Shown: positions 1 through 7,562 of the stretch, piece after piece
Numbering within the stretch: position 1 is the first letter of the stretch
Layout: each line of letters begins with the position of its first letter
Source: FEN-1219 sp035548835
GTDB taxonomy: Bacteria > Pseudomonadota > Gammaproteobacteria > Steroidobacterales > Rariloculaceae
Direction: 5' to 3'
Assembly (NCBI GenBank): GCA_035548835.1
Contig: DASZSB010000165.1
Location: forward strand, 1-8,754
DNA length: 8,754 nt
Made by a program: the position numbers and the translations under genes
Notes under the pieces: generated by a model
Database searches by the model: none
Told to the model about the DNA's origin: nothing
What the model saw: only the letters and a program-made list of their open reading frames with translations

Positions 1-57
1 TGCCGTTCACGCGCGTTCCGGCCGAGAAGCCGCGCTCGAACGAAGGCAGTCGAATGA
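1..57 (+). CDS. Probable 3' end of an upstream gene (partial, unidentified)
   Basis: Reading frame 1 is open from the window edge to a TGA at 55-57, which overlaps the ATG of the next gene as ATGA. The following gene pair has the same 4-base overlap, so a translationally coupled upstream gene is plausible. Only 18 codons are visible and they are Arg/Ala-rich, giving no family signal. From established synteny of BatA-type operons the expected neighbour is a DUF58 protein preceded by a MoxR AAA+ ATPase, but nothing in these bases confirms it. The other two forward frames are also open here, so the true gene may instead end before the window. Confidence 0.3.
   Translation, partial: CRSRAFRPRSRARTKAVE
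43..46 (+). promoter_or_regulatory. Ribosome binding site of the BatA-type gene
   Basis: AAGG lies 7 bases before the ATG at 54. It supports that start, even though the same frame stays open upstream to the window edge. Confidence 0.5.
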
Positions 58-2042
58 GTCTGCTCGCGCCGCTGTTCCTGGCCGGGTTGCTGGCGATCGG
101 GCTGCCGCTGTGGCTGCACCGGCTGTCGTCGGACAATCCGAACAAGCAGCGCTTCAGCTCGCTGATGTTCCTGGAGCCCGGCGAGCCCCGCCGCGTGCTC
201 GCCAAGAAGCTGCAGTACCTGCTGCTGCTCGCGCTGCGCATCGGCGTGCTGGCGCTGCTCGCGCTCGCGTTTGCTCAGCCTGCGATCTGGCGCGTGCCGC
301 AGGCTGGCGGGCAGACCGGCGCGCGCCTGCACGTGATCGCGCTCGACGGGTCTGCGTCGATGGGCTATGGCGACCGCTGGCAGCGTGCGCTCGCCGCCGC
401 CGGCGACGTGCTCGGCTCGCTCGGCAGCGGGGATCGCGCGCAGCTCGTGCAGGTCGGCCGCACGCTCGAAGTGCTCGGCGCGCCCACCGGCGACGTCGCG
501 GCGCTGCGCCAGGCGCTGAACACCGCGAAGCCCGGCTCGTTCCGGGTCGATTATGGCCAGCTGATGCGCTCGCTCGATGGCGTGCTGCGTACGGCCGAGC
601 TGCCCGTCGTGCTCGATCTCGTGAGCGACATGCAGGCCAGCGGAATGCCGGCACGGTTCGGCGAGCTCGCGCCGCGCCGGCCCGCCGAGATCGTGCTGCA
701 CGACGTCGCCACGGGCTCGGCCGCTAACTGGGCCGTCGACGGCTTCGCCGGCTCGGCGCTGACCGGCGAGCTCACGGCCAGCGTGCGCAGTTTCGCGGCC
801 GCGGCCGCCACGAAGACCCTGACGCTGACCCAGAACGGTCGCGCCGTCGGCACGCAGACCGTGGAAGTGCCGGCCGGCGGCCGCGCGCAGGTCAAGTTCC
901 CGCCGCTCGAGCTCTCGTCCGGCCCGAATCGTGTCGAGGTCACGCTGAGCCCGGCCGACGATCTGCCCGCGGACGACAAGCGCTACCTCGCCTTGAAGCG
1001 CCCCGAGCCGCGCAGCGTGCTGATCGTGGCGGCCGATACGCGCGGCCGCGGCGCACTGTTCACGAGCGCCGCGCTCGAGACGCTGGCGGCGCTGCAGCTG
1101 AAGCCCGAGATCAAGGCGCCCGCCGCGCTCGGCGAGAAGCCGCTCGGCGGCTACAGCTTCGTGGTCGTGACCGACTTGGGCCTGCTCGGCGCGAGCGAGA
1201 GCGCGCTGCTCAAGGATTATGTCGAACACGGCGGCAAGGTGCTGCTGGCGGCCGGCCCCCGCTCGGCGGGGCTCACCACGCTGCCGGTGACCGGCGAGCG
1301 CCTCGCGGCCACGGCGCAGATGAGCGCCGACCGTAATGCGTCGATCGGCGACGTCGACAGCACGCATCCCGCGCTGCGCGGCGTCGAGGACCTGCGCTCG
1401 GCGCGGTTCGCGCGCGCGCTCACGGTCGAGCCCGCGGTCGAGGATCGCGTGCTGGTGCGGCTCGCGGACAGCACGCCGCTGCTGCTCGAGCGATCGCTCG
1501 GCGCCGGGCGCGTGCTGCTGTTCACGTCGTCGCTGGATCGCGAGTGGAACGATCTGCCGGTTCAGCCCGTGTTCGTGCCGCTGATGGCGGGGCTTGCGAA
1601 TCACCTGCTGGGAGGTGCCGGGTTCAGCAGCGAGGCCGACCTCGGCAGCACGCTGGCCGTGCGGGCGCTCGGCCTCGCGGGGGGCCAGATCTTCGATCCC
1701 CGCGGGCAGAAGGCACTGGGGCTTGGTGCCGGCAGCGACGACGTGCTGCTCGACCAGCTTGGCTTCTACGAGGTCGTGGGCGGCGGTGCCACCGAGATCG
1801 TGGCCGTGAACTTCGATCCGCGCGAGTCCGACCTCGCCCCGATCGAGCCCGGCATTCTCGAGCGCTGGAAGGGGCTCGGGGTGCGGGCGGCCGACCAGAC
1901 GCAGCGTGCCGCGCCGGTGGGCGCGCAGCCGGTGGCGAGCCCGCTCGGTCCCTGGCTCGTGATCCTGCTGGTGCTGCTGGTGATCGTGGAAACGGCTGTC
2001 GGAAACTGGCATCTTAGGGTTCGCAGAGGGATTGCCGCATGA
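54..2042 (+). CDS. BatA-type VWA domain inner-membrane protein
   Basis: This 662-residue protein fits the family with an N-terminal double-transmembrane (BatA) domain, a von Willebrand A domain and a class I glutamine-amidotransferase-like region. The start gives the characteristic hydrophobic opening MSLLAPLFLAGLLAIGLPLW. Helices are visible at about residues 4-22, 54-76 and 633-651, so the bulk should lie in the periplasm between helices two and three. The VWA domain spans about 90-220 and keeps the MIDAS motif DGSAS (D98, S100, S102); VSDMQ at 190-194 supplies the expected later Asp (D192). About 320-515 resembles the GATase1-like fold, with LKDYVEHGGKVLLAAG and HPALRG, but no Cys nucleophile exists: the protein appears cysteine-free. 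Known relatives sit in MoxR-DUF58-VWA operons thought to act in envelope maintenance or protein complex assembly. The exact role here is unknown. Its stop overlaps the next start, indicating coupled translation. Confidence 0.88.
   Translation: MSLLAPLFLAGLLAIGLPLWLHRLSSDNPNKQRFSSLMFLEPGEPRRVLAKKLQYLLLLALRIGVLALLALAFAQPAIWRVPQAGGQTGARLHVIALDGSASMGYGDRWQRALAAAGDVLGSLGSGDRAQLVQVGRTLEVLGAPTGDVAALRQALNTAKPGSFRVDYGQLMRSLDGVLRTAELPVVLDLVSDMQASGMPARFGELAPRRPAEIVLHDVATGSAANWAVDGFAGSALTGELTASVRSFAAAAATKTLTLTQNGRAVGTQTVEVPAGGRAQVKFPPLELSSGPNRVEVTLSPADDLPADDKRYLALKRPEPRSVLIVAADTRGRGALFTSAALETLAALQLKPEIKAPAALGEKPLGGYSFVVVTDLGLLGASESALLKDYVEHGGKVLLAAGPRSAGLTTLPVTGERLAATAQMSADRNASIGDVDSTHPALRGVEDLRSARFARALTVEPAVEDRVLVRLADSTPLLLERSLGAGRVLLFTSSLDREWNDLPVQPVFVPLMAGLANHLLGGAGFSSEADLGSTLAVRALGLAGGQIFDPRGQKALGLGAGSDDVLLDQLGFYEVVGGGATEIVAVNFDPRESDLAPIEPGILERWKGLGVRAADQTQRAAPVGAQPVASPLGPWLVILLVLLVIVETAVGNWHLRVRRGIAA
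2025..2031 (+). promoter_or_regulatory. Ribosome binding site of the DUF4175-like gene
   Basis: AGAGGGA sits 7-8 bases before the ATG at 2039, inside the end of the BatA-type gene. Together with the ATGA stop/start overlap it fixes the start and suggests both reinitiation and direct initiation. Confidence 0.55.
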
Positions 2043-5000
2043 CCGCACAATCGCAGCTGGAAGCCTACCTCGGCGAATTCCGACGGCGCCTGCGCGCGCT
2101 GATCGTGGCGCGCGGTACGGCGCTGCTCGCGGTGGCGGCCCTCGTGATCACGCTGGTCGCGGTGTACTTCGGCATCCGCCGCGCGTTCGACCCCCATATC
2201 GTCTATACCGCCCGCGCGCTGCTGCTCGTCGCGCTCGGGGCCATCGCCGTGACCCTGGTCGCGTTGCCGCTGCGCAGGCTCGAGCGCACGCGCGGCATCC
2301 GCGAGATCGAGCGGCGCGCGCCGGATTTCAACGGCCGCCTGGAAACCTACGATGGCATCGCGCACGGTCCCGCCGAGCGGGCCACGCCGTTCCTGGGATT
2401 GCTGGCCGAGGACGCGCTGAAGCTCGCGCGCGGCATCCCGGTGGCGCTCAAGATTCCGGCGCTGCAGTTGCGCGCGCCGGCCGTCGTGGCGTTCGCGGCG
2501 CTCGCGGCGCTCGTCTGGTTCGCGGCGTATGGGCCCGCGAACTGGCGTTATGGCGTGCGTAACCTCTGGGCGGGCTGGCTCGTGTCCGACACGCTGCCGC
2601 CGCAGCGGCTCGCCGTGCAGCCCGGCGACGGTACCGTGCGCCGCGGCGGCGACCTCAAGGTGGACGCCAGGGCCGAAGGCTTCGAGCCCGCGGGCATGAC
2701 GGTGTTCGCGCAGTTCCGCCCCGGTGCCGACTGGGAGAGCGCGCCGATGACGCGCCAGGCCGACGGGCGCTTCGCGTTCACGTTCTTCGCCGTGCGCGAG
2801 CCGCTGCGCTACTACGTCGCCGCGGCCGGGCTGCGCAGCCCCGAGTTTGCCGTGGGGGTGGCCGACCTGCCGCGCATCACGAGCCTGAAGCTCACGTACA
2901 ACTACCCGAACTGGACGCATCTCGAGCCGGCCGTCGAGGATCCCGGCAGCGATATTCGCGCGGTCGAGGGCACGAAGGTGGCCGTGGAGCTCGCCACCGA
3001 TCAGCCGCTGCAAGCGTCCGAGCTCGTCGTGAACGGCCAGCGCGTGGCCATGAAGGCCGACGGCAACGTGAACACCGCGGAGCTCACGGTCGACAAGGAC
3101 GGCCAGTACCACGTGTCGACGCTGTTCAACGGCGACTCGGTCAATCTGACCGACGACTACCTGATCACCCTGATTCCGGACAACAAGCCGGTCGTGAAGG
3201 TCGTGAAGCCGGGGCGTGACTACCGCGCGAGCAACATCGAGGAAGTCGGCGTGCGCGTCGAGGCGAGCGACGACTTCGGTCTCGACAAGGTCGAGCTGCG
3301 CTACTCGGTCAACGGCGGCGAATGGACCAAGCTGCCGCTCGACGTGAACGGCAAGACCGCGAACGGCCAGAAGGTGCTGTTCCTCGAAGACATGACTCAG
3401 CAGGTCAAGCCGACGCAGACGCGCCTCGACGAAGGCCGCGAGCGTCTGCGCCAGTCGTTCCAGAACGGTATCGAGGAGCTGCGCGTGTTCCCGCCGCGCC
3501 GAGGGCCGCGCGGCGGTGGCGGCGGCGGTGAGCAGGAGCAGCAGGCGCAGGTCACTCCCGCGCCGCAGCCGAGCGCGCCGGGCCCGGTCACCACACGCAA
3601 GCTCGAGCCAGGCGACGTGATCTCGTACTACGCCGTGGCCAACGACCGCGGCCGCGAGGTGCAGACGGACCTGTTCTTCATCGAAGTCCAGCCGTTCGAC
3701 CGCAGCTTCACGCAGTCCTCGCAGGGCGGCGGCGGTGGTGGCGGCGGTGGCCAGCAGCAGGACGAGATCTCGCGGCGGCAGAAGGAAATCCTCGTCGCGA
3801 CGTGGAACCTCATCAAGGAGCGCCAGCAGGGCACGTCGAGCTATCTCGACAAGCAGCAGCTGAACGACAACGCGAAGATGCTCGCCGACCTGCAGCGAAC
3901 GCTGGCGGATCAGGCGCGCACGCTCGCAAGCCGCACGCGTGCACGGCAGCTGACCGGCGCCGACCCGCGCATCCAGAAGTTCGTCGACAGCCTCGAGCAG
4001 GCGGCCGACGCGATGGGCCCCGCGGCCGAGCAGCTCGCGGACGTCGCGCTCGACGAGGCCGTGCCGCCCGAGCAGACGGCGTTGCAGCACCTGCTGCGCG
4101 CCGAGGCCGTGTTCACCGACATCCAGGTGGCGTTCCAGCAGCAGGGCGGCGGTGGCGGCGGCGGTCTCGCGGGTCGCGATCTGTCGGAGCTCTTCGAGCT
4201 CGAGATGGACCTCGAGAAGAACCAGTACGAGACGGAATCGGCCGCCTCGTTCGATTCGCCGCAGCAGCAGGACCAGGACGAGGCCATCCGCAAGCTGCAG
4301 GAGCTCGCGCGCCGGCAGGAGCAGCTCGCGAATCAGGCCAACCGCCGCAACGGGCTCACGGAGCAGGAGCGGTGGCAGCAGGAGTCGCTGCGCCGCGAAA
4401 CCGAGGAGCTGAAGAAGCAGCTGCAGGAGATGCAGCAACGGCTTGCCCAACAGCAGCAGCAAGGCCAGCAGGGTCAACAGGGCCAGCAGGGGCAGAGCGG
4501 TCAGCAGGGGCAGCAGAGCGCGCAGGGTGGCGGCCAGGGCCAGCAGGGCCAGCAGCTCCAGCAGGCCATCAATCAGCTCGATCAGGCGCTGTCGGCCATG
4601 AACCAGGCCGGTGGCCCCGGCACGCAGCAGCAGGGTCAGGGCCAGGATCCCGCGCAGACGCAACGCGCGATCGAGCAGGCGCGGCGGCAGTTGCAGCAGG
4701 CGTTGCAACAGCTCACGGCCGAGCGCCAGCAGGCGGCCGGCCAGGCGTTCGAGGATCTCGCGCAGCGCTCGAAGGACCTCTACGAAGGTCAGCGGCAGGT
4801 CGCGGAGGATCTGCAGCAGGCCGTGCGGCAGCTCGGCAACGGCCCGCAGCAGAACGGCCGCCGCGCGCTCGACGACCGGACGGCCGAGAACATCGCCGAG
4901 CGCCGTTACGATCTGCAGAAGCAGCTCGAGAAGCTCGAGGAAGACATCCAGCGCGTCGCGCAGCAGTTCCGCAACCAGACCCCCGATGCGAGCGCGGAGC

Positions 5001-5875
5001 TCAACAAGGCGCTGGCGGATCTGCAGGCCGTGCAGGCCGGCGCCCGACTCGGTTATGGCGCGGACGCGATTCTGCGCGGTGCCGGCGCGCAGGTGTCGGC
5101 CACCGACACCGTGACGACGTCGGCCCTGCGCGATCTGCAGCGCAGTACCGAGGAAGCGCAGACGCTCGCGAACAAGGAGGCCGTAGCGGGGCAGCAGAAC
5201 GCGCCCGATCCGAACGCCGAGCTGGTCGCGCAGTTGCAGTCCCTGCGCCGCCAGATCGCGGATCTGACGCAGCAGGCGAACCAGAACGGGCAGGGCGGGC
5301 GGCAGGGCCAGCAAGGGCAGCAGGGCGCGCAGGGTCAGCAGGGCCAGCCGGGGGCGCAGGGCCAGCAGGCGGCGCCGGGGCAGGGTCAGGCGAACGCGGT
5401 TGGCGGCAATCAGCAGGGTGGCCAGTTCGGCTCGCGTGACGGCACGTTCGGGCCGGGCGGAGGCGGCGGCTTCTACGACCCGCGCCGCGGCGGCGTCTGG
5501 GATCCTCGCAACCGCGCGTTCTGGAACGATCCGAACAACGTCGAGCAGGCGCGGCAGCTGCTGCAGGACGCGTCGCGCGAGCTTCTGACCCGCAGCAACG
5601 AGTTGCGCAGTCAGGGCCTGTCGGAAGAAGAGCTGAAGGCCGTGCGCGCGCTGGGTGACGCGCTGCGCGGCACGATCAGCGGCAATCCGGCCTCGATCGA
5701 GCAGGAGTTCCAGTCGCTCGTGAATCTGACGGAGCAGCTCGAGCTGAAGCTCGCCTCGGGCACGAGCGGCGAAGAACGTGCCGCGGTGCGCGCGGAAGCG
5801 CCGACACAACCGGCGCCGGGGTTCGAAGAGGCGATTGCCGAGTACTACCGGCGGTTGAGCCGCGCGCCGCAGTAA
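2039..5875 (+). CDS. Very large DUF4175-like membrane-anchored coiled-coil protein
   Basis: This is a 1278-residue protein. Hydrophobic helices occur at about 27-47, 57-78 and 146-164, followed by beta-rich sequence at about 185-430. The segment DDFGLDKVELRYS (411-423), together with GDVISYYAVANDRG (525-538), resembles the paired strands of the DUF4175 beta domain; about 80 residues including a Gly run separate them. ISRRQKEILVATWNLI (577-592) opens a long helical part rich in Gln, Arg and Leu, with likely coiled coils at about 600-700, 745-803, 840-1000, 1060-1083 and 1165-1240. Linkers are poly-Gly (492-497, 563-571, 703-709) and GQQ repeats (809-839, 1084-1117). The ending FEEAIAEYYRRLSR is an ordered helix, so the protein appears full length. 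No cysteine is seen. Family function is unknown. Topology suggests a periplasmic scaffold or tether partnering the coupled VWA protein, which is inference. The family name is recalled from motifs, not from a search. Confidence 0.8.
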   Translation: MTAQSQLEAYLGEFRRRLRALIVARGTALLAVAALVITLVAVYFGIRRAFDPHIVYTARALLLVALGAIAVTLVALPLRRLERTRGIREIERRAPDFNGRLETYDGIAHGPAERATPFLGLLAEDALKLARGIPVALKIPALQLRAPAVVAFAALAALVWFAAYGPANWRYGVRNLWAGWLVSDTLPPQRLAVQPGDGTVRRGGDLKVDARAEGFEPAGMTVFAQFRPGADWESAPMTRQADGRFAFTFFAVREPLRYYVAAAGLRSPEFAVGVADLPRITSLKLTYNYPNWTHLEPAVEDPGSDIRAVEGTKVAVELATDQPLQASELVVNGQRVAMKADGNVNTAELTVDKDGQYHVSTLFNGDSVNLTDDYLITLIPDNKPVVKVVKPGRDYRASNIEEVGVRVEASDDFGLDKVELRYSVNGGEWTKLPLDVNGKTANGQKVLFLEDMTQQVKPTQTRLDEGRERLRQSFQNGIEELRVFPPRRGPRGGGGGGEQEQQAQVTPAPQPSAPGPVTTRKLEPGDVISYYAVANDRGREVQTDLFFIEVQPFDRSFTQSSQGGGGGGGGGQQQDEISRRQKEILVATWNLIKERQQGTSSYLDKQQLNDNAKMLADLQRTLADQARTLASRTRARQLTGADPRIQKFVDSLEQAADAMGPAAEQLADVALDEAVPPEQTALQHLLRAEAVFTDIQVAFQQQGGGGGGGLAGRDLSELFELEMDLEKNQYETESAASFDSPQQQDQDEAIRKLQELARRQEQLANQANRRNGLTEQERWQQESLRRETEELKKQLQEMQQRLAQQQQQGQQGQQGQQGQSGQQGQQSAQGGGQGQQGQQLQQAINQLDQALSAMNQAGGPGTQQQGQGQDPAQTQRAIEQARRQLQQALQQLTAERQQAAGQAFEDLAQRSKDLYEGQRQVAEDLQQAVRQLGNGPQQNGRRALDDRTAENIAERRYDLQKQLEKLEEDIQRVAQQFRNQTPDASAELNKALADLQAVQAGARLGYGADAILRGAGAQVSATDTVTTSALRDLQRSTEEAQTLANKEAVAGQQNAPDPNAELVAQLQSLRRQIADLTQQANQNGQGGRQGQQGQQGAQGQQGQPGAQGQQAAPGQGQANAVGGNQQGGQFGSRDGTFGPGGGGGFYDPRRGGVWDPRNRAFWNDPNNVEQARQLLQDASRELLTRSNELRSQGLSEEELKAVRALGDALRGTISGNPASIEQEFQSLVNLTEQLELKLASGTSGEERAAVRAEAPTQPAPGFEEAIAEYYRRLSRAPQ
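3725..3751 (+). repeat. Poly-glycine tract (nine Gly codons) in the DUF4175-like gene
   Basis: Nine consecutive GGC/GGT codons encode residues 563-571, exactly between the end of the beta domain (IEVQPFDRSF) and the start of the helical region (ISRRQKE). It is a flexible hinge at a domain boundary. Shorter runs occur at 3512-3529 and 4145-4165. Confidence 0.9.
4463..4555 (+). repeat. Imperfect 9-base tandem repeat encoding Gly-Gln-Gln triplets (first tract)
   Basis: The unit is roughly GGNCAGCAG, repeated imperfectly and giving residues 809-839 as GQQ/GQS triplets interrupted by SAQGG. It is preceded by five Gln codons (4448-4462). Gly at every third position is collagen-like in spacing, but there is almost no Pro, so a stable triple helix is unlikely; a disordered linker between two coiled coils is the simpler reading. 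Confidence 0.85.
5288..5389 (+). repeat. Second Gly-Gln-Gln repeat tract
   Basis: This encodes residues 1084-1117, with GQQ, GAQ and GQP triplets of the same 9-base type as the tract near 4463. It joins the last long coiled coil to a Gly-rich patch (1138-1144) and the C-terminal helical domain. Confidence 0.85.
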
Positions 5876-5908
5876 CACCGCGTCGCCGGGAAGCCTCGTG
5901 GTCTGTCC

Positions 5909-5933
5909 GCGCATCGCCCGTCCGGCGGCGCGC
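5909..5933 (+). terminator. Candidate stem-loop terminator after the BatA/DUF4175 block
   Basis: GCGCATCGCC (5909-5918) pairs with GGCGGCGCGC (5924-5933) around a 5-base loop. The 10-pair stem has one A-C mismatch and one G-T wobble. It begins 33 bases after the stop codon at 5873-5875. No run of T follows (AGTCTCG), so intrinsic termination is uncertain; it may stabilise the 3' end or act with Rho. Confidence 0.35.
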
Positions 5934-5982
5934 AGTCTCGTAGTCCATCCGGGTACCGTCGGCGCCTATGTTGCGGTGGCAG

Positions 5983-6011
5983 TCGCCATTCCGCGATGAG
6001 CGCACTAGCAT
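5983..6011 (+). promoter_or_regulatory. Weak sigma70-like promoter candidate for the hydrolase gene
   Basis: TCGCCA (5983-5988, four of six matches to the -35 consensus) and TAGCAT (6006-6011, four of six to the -10) are separated by exactly 17 bases. Transcription would begin near 6018, leaving a leader of about 35 bases. The -10 lies within a small inverted repeat, GCGCA (6000-6004) and TGCGC (6011-6015). By chance alone such matches are common. Confidence 0.28.
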
Positions 6012-6039
6012 GCGCACAATGAGCCCCGCGCGGCGATGG

Positions 6040-6044
6040 AAGGA
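6040..6044 (+). promoter_or_regulatory. Ribosome binding site of the hydrolase gene
   Basis: AAGGA is 8 bases before the ATG at 6053. A second AGGA at 6047-6050 could serve an in-frame ATG at 6062, so the protein may begin MGKMIR or MIR. Confidence 0.6.
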
Positions 6045-6052
6045 ATAGGAAG

Positions 6053-6715
6053 ATGGGGAAGATGATTCGGTTGAGGGCGGCGGACGGTCACGAGCTCGAT
6101 GCGTACGTGGCCGAGCCGAAGGGCAAGCCGAAAGGCGGCATCGTCGTCGTGCAGGAGATCTTCGGCGTCACGAATCACGTCAAGCGCGTGGCGGATCAGT
6201 ACGCCGCCGAAGGCTACAAGGCGATCGCGCCGGCCATGTTCGATCGCATCAAGCCCGGCATCACGCTCGACTACAAGGATATCCAGCAGGGCATCGCGTA
6301 CATGCAGCAGTTGCAGTGGCCGAACACGCTGGCCGACATCGAGGCTGCAGCGGCAGCGGTGCGGCCGACGGGTTCCGCGGCCGTGGTCGGCTACTGCTGG
6401 GGTGGCACCGTGGCGCACGTCGCCGCCGCCGATCTGAAGCTCGATGCCGCCATCTCGTACTACGGCGGCGGCGTCGCCAGGATGCTCAACAAGGAGCCGC
6501 ACTGCCCGATCCTGTATCACTTCGGGGACCAGGACGGCTCGATTCCGATGCCCGACGTCGAGAAGATCCGCAAGGCGTACCCGCAGAGCACGCTGTACGT
6601 GTACCCGGGCGCGCAACACGGCTTCAACTGCGACGAGCGCGCGAGCTACAGTCCTGCGGACGCCAGGCTCGCGTTCGGCCGGTCCATCGAGTTCCTGCGC
6701 GAGCAATTGGCGTAG
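6053..6715 (+). CDS. Dienelactone hydrolase family protein
   Basis: This 220-residue soluble alpha/beta hydrolase is about the usual length for the family and has no signal peptide, so it should be cytoplasmic. The nucleophile elbow reads GYCWGG with Cys115, the acid is Asp161 in GDQDGSIP, and the histidine is His189 in GAQHGF. QEIFGV at 34-39 carries the Glu (E35) that in characterised dienelactone hydrolase holds the Cys in its resting state. The complete Cys-Asp-His triad indicates an active enzyme of the carboxymethylenebutenolidase type. Known members open dienelactone rings in chlorocatechol degradation, but many family members have other or unknown ester substrates. No aromatic-degradation genes are nearby, so the substrate is not assignable. 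It has its own ribosome binding site and a gap on each side, suggesting a separate transcription unit. Confidence 0.9.
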   Translation: MGKMIRLRAADGHELDAYVAEPKGKPKGGIVVVQEIFGVTNHVKRVADQYAAEGYKAIAPAMFDRIKPGITLDYKDIQQGIAYMQQLQWPNTLADIEAAAAAVRPTGSAAVVGYCWGGTVAHVAAADLKLDAAISYYGGGVARMLNKEPHCPILYHFGDQDGSIPMPDVEKIRKAYPQSTLYVYPGAQHGFNCDERASYSPADARLAFGRSIEFLREQLA

Positions 6716-6730
6716 GGGTTGCCGCGGGTC

Positions 6731-6742
6731 ACCTGCGCAGGT
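6731..6742. promoter_or_regulatory. Perfect 12-base palindrome, possible operator
   Basis: ACCTGCGCAGGT is its own reverse complement. It lies 16 bases after the hydrolase stop and about 80 bases before the best promoter of the exporter genes. It could bind a dimeric regulator, but no regulator gene is visible and one such palindrome can arise by chance in GC-rich DNA. Confidence 0.3.
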
Positions 6743-6783
6743 CGGAAAAGTCTTCGACTCAAGAATGCTATAGGTGACGGAGC

Positions 6784-6806
6784 CTTCCCCCCGGGCCGGG
6801 GCGAAG
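6784..6806 (+). terminator. GC-rich hairpin, possible terminator of the hydrolase gene
   Basis: CTTC (6784-6787) plus CCCC (6788-6791) pair with GGGG (6798-6801) plus GAAG (6803-6806), with one bulged C and a 6-base loop. It lies about 70 bases after the hydrolase stop and just upstream of the next promoter. No T run follows, so termination is unproven. Confidence 0.25.
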
Positions 6807-6818
6807 CGCCGGACCGGA

Positions 6819-6827
6819 TGCCATAAT
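6819..6827 (+). promoter_or_regulatory. Extended -10 promoter of the exporter genes
   Basis: TG-C-CATAAT reads as an extended -10 element, with five of six matches to TATAAT and the TG dinucleotide correctly placed. No convincing -35 is seen at 16-18 bases, as is common for extended -10 promoters. Transcription would begin near 6834, giving a leader of about 28 bases. A weaker alternative, TG-C-TATAGG, lies at 6766-6774. Confidence 0.5.
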
Positions 6828-6861
6828 TGCGCCCGATTCCCGAGAGCCCTTCCGGCCGGCG

Positions 6862-7560
<699 letters not shown>

Positions 7561-7562
7561 CC

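Noticed and set aside
54..2042. Active amidotransferase or peptidase function for the GATase1-like region of the VWA protein
   Set aside because: No cysteine nucleophile exists in the protein; the region is best treated as a structural fold.
4463..5389. CRISPR array or mobile-element repeats
   Set aside because: The repeats are 9-base, in frame, imperfect and without spacers; they encode a protein linker.
3802..5439. Forward open frame of 545 codons in a second frame of the giant gene
   Set aside because: Its Arg/Ala/Gly-rich product is the frame-shifted reading of CAG- and GGC-rich repeats; no start signal or domain is seen.
1766..5914. Antisense open frame of 1382 codons as a real gene
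   Set aside because: It is in codon register with a well-supported sense gene, its Leu/Arg/Ala-rich composition follows from reversed Gln/Ala/Arg codons, and no ribosome binding site or recognisable domain is seen.
6005..6706. Antisense open frame of 233 codons opposite the hydrolase gene
   Set aside because: The sense strand encodes a complete hydrolase with its catalytic triad; the antisense product is Arg/Val/Leu-rich with no recognisable motif.
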